A stretch of DNA of 14,290 nt from an uncultured Oscillospiraceae bacterium (GTDB lineage: Bacteria; Bacillota; Clostridia; Oscillospirales; Ruminococcaceae), in the NCBI GenBank assembly GCA_905212515.1, contig CAJMEU010000066.1, positions 1-14,290 on the forward strand, written 5' to 3'. This document shows positions 13,209-14,290 of the stretch, piece by piece. Made by a program: the position numbers and the translations under genes. The notes beneath the pieces were generated by a model. It did no database searches and was not told where the DNA came from. It saw nothing but the letters and a program-made list of their open reading frames with translations. Numbering within the stretch: position 1 is the stretch's first letter; each line of letters begins with the position of its first letter.

Positions 13209-14290
13209 ATGGTGGATCTGAAAGCAAATCCTTTTTACCTGGACGACGAAGGCGTGCGCTGGGTGCGCGAGACCATCGCAGGCATGACGGACGAGGAAAA
13301 GATCGGGCAGCTGTTTTTCAACATGGGTTCTTCCCGCGAGGAGGGCTATTTGAAGGAGAGCGTGCAGAAATACCACATCGGCGGCGTGCGCTATAACCCC
13401 GGCACCGCGGCCGAGGTGTACGAACAGAACCGCATTTTGCAGGAGAACGCCAAGATCCCCCTTATCATTGCCTGCAACACCGAGGGCGGCGGCAACGGCG
13501 CGTGCATCGGCGGCACGGAGATCGGCATGCCGGTGAAGATCGGCGCAACGGGCGACGCCAAATACGCCTACGAGATGGGCCGCATCGGCAACAAGGAGGC
13601 GGCGGCCATCGGCTGCAACCTGAGCTTCGCGCCTTTGTCCGACATCAACCAAAACTGGCGCAATCCCATCGTGTCCAAGCGCTGCTTCTCCAACCAGGCC
13701 GACGTGGTGGCCGAGATGACCCAGGCCTATTTCAAAGGCGCCCACGAGGTTCCGGGCTTTGGCTGCGCGGCCAAGCATTTCCCCGGCGACGGCATCGACG
13801 AGCGCGACCAGCACCTGTCCCCCAGTGTGAACACAGCCGACTGCGACACCTGGATGGCCACCTACGGCAAAGTGTACAAGGGCCTGAACGACTGCGGCCT
13901 GGAGGCGGTGATGGCCGGCCACATCATGCAGCCCGCCTGGACGCGCAGGCTGAACCCCGGCATCCAGGACGAGGACATCATGCCCGCCACCCTCTCCCCC
14001 GAGCTGCTGCAGGGCCTTCTGCGCGGCGAGCTGGGCTTCAACGGCATGATCCTGACAGACGCCTCCCACATGGTGGGCATGACCTGCATGATGAAGCGCA
14101 GCGAGATGCTGCCCCGGGCCATTGCCGCGGGCTGCGACATGTTCCTGTTCTTCAACGATATGGATGAGGACTTCGGCTACATGATGGACGGCTATAAAAA
14201 CGGCGTCATCACCGAAGAACGGCTGCAGGAGGCGCTGGAGCGCATCCTGGGCGTGAAGGCATGCCTGGGCCTTCAGAAGAAGGCGCCCAC
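13209..14290 (+). CDS. Glycoside hydrolase family 3 protein, 3' end outside window
   Basis: The 360 visible codons encode the N-terminal TIM-barrel of a GH3 enzyme of the NagZ-like/beta-hexosaminidase side of the family. Visible motifs are DEEKIGQLFF near residue 33, HIGGVRYNPG, CNTEGGGNGA, SFAPLSDINQNWRNPIVSKR, the KHFPGDG.DERDQH block near residue 190, and LTDASHMVGM with the likely catalytic Asp near residue 284. GH3 enzymes cleave beta-linked sugars from non-reducing ends; the substrate (beta-N-acetylglucosaminide or beta-glucoside) cannot be fixed. There is no signal peptide, so it is probably cytoplasmic and acts on imported sugars. The ATG at 13209-13211 is set by AAAAGGAG nine bases upstream. 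It is divergent from araC. The frame stays open to the window edge. Confidence 0.9.
   Translation, partial: MVDLKANPFYLDDEGVRWVRETIAGMTDEEKIGQLFFNMGSSREEGYLKESVQKYHIGGVRYNPGTAAEVYEQNRILQENAKIPLIIACNTEGGGNGACIGGTEIGMPVKIGATGDAKYAYEMGRIGNKEAAAIGCNLSFAPLSDINQNWRNPIVSKRCFSNQADVVAEMTQAYFKGAHEVPGFGCAAKHFPGDGIDERDQHLSPSVNTADCDTWMATYGKVYKGLNDCGLEAVMAGHIMQPAWTRRLNPGIQDEDIMPATLSPELLQGLLRGELGFNGMILTDASHMVGMTCMMKRSEMLPRAIAAGCDMFLFFNDMDEDFGYMMDGYKNGVITEERLQEALERILGVKACLGLQKKAP

Noticed and set aside
13140..14069. Minus-strand open frame opposite the GH3 gene
   Set aside because: GH3 motifs on the plus strand are continuous and the antisense frame has no recognisable features.

Overview
The window is GC-rich and uses strong AGGAGG-type ribosome binding sites. 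Its Gram-positive gene types (an MglBAC-like sugar transporter with a lipoprotein binding subunit, an ECF sigma factor, BioY/BirA, a DUF362 ferredoxin, AraC next to a GH3 glycosidase) suggest a high-GC gut-type member of the Clostridia, possibly Oscillospirales. That placement is an inference from gene content and composition. I see no rRNA, tRNA, CRISPR array, phage gene or insertion sequence.

Layout. 1-395 (+): tail of a degraded VanZ-like gene, ending in a strong bidirectional terminator shared with bioY. 434-3547 (-): ECF sigma factor, DUF2461 gene, birA and bioY. The sigma and DUF2461 genes overlap by 4 bp, and birA and bioY by 8 bp. In front of birA lie two BirA-box-like palindromes; one overlaps the -35 box and also looks like the DUF2461 terminator. 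3676-3939 (-): a small coiled-coil membrane protein. 4002-7936 (-): a galactose/glucose-type ABC operon mglB-mglA-mglC with a good promoter, a long structured leader, an intercistronic hairpin after mglB and a terminator. 8242-11543 (-): a DUF362 iron-sulfur protein, an NAD-dependent epimerase-like protein and an endonuclease/exonuclease/phosphatase-family protein. 11807-13006 (-): an AraC regulator, divergent from a GH3 glycoside hydrolase (13209 to the window end, +). The GH3 enzyme, the AraC regulator and the sugar transporter suggest a carbohydrate-utilisation neighbourhood.

The most striking property is the number of broken genes. Five otherwise recognisable genes are interrupted: VanZ (frameshift plus a lost motif), birA (in-frame TAG inside the KWVND motif), mglC (in-frame TAA plus an apparent deletion of about 15 codons), the EEP-family gene (one-base frameshift after the signal anchor) and araC (in-frame TAA in the second helix-turn-helix). 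The neighbouring genes look intact and use ordinary stop codons, so a changed genetic code is unlikely. The choice is between real gene decay and errors in the assembled sequence, which raw reads would settle.

I did not find a convincing new multi-gene system. The best regulatory signals are the birA control region, the structured mglB leader with TTTGTACAAA palindromes, and the TAGTAAAA-type motifs between araC and GH3.
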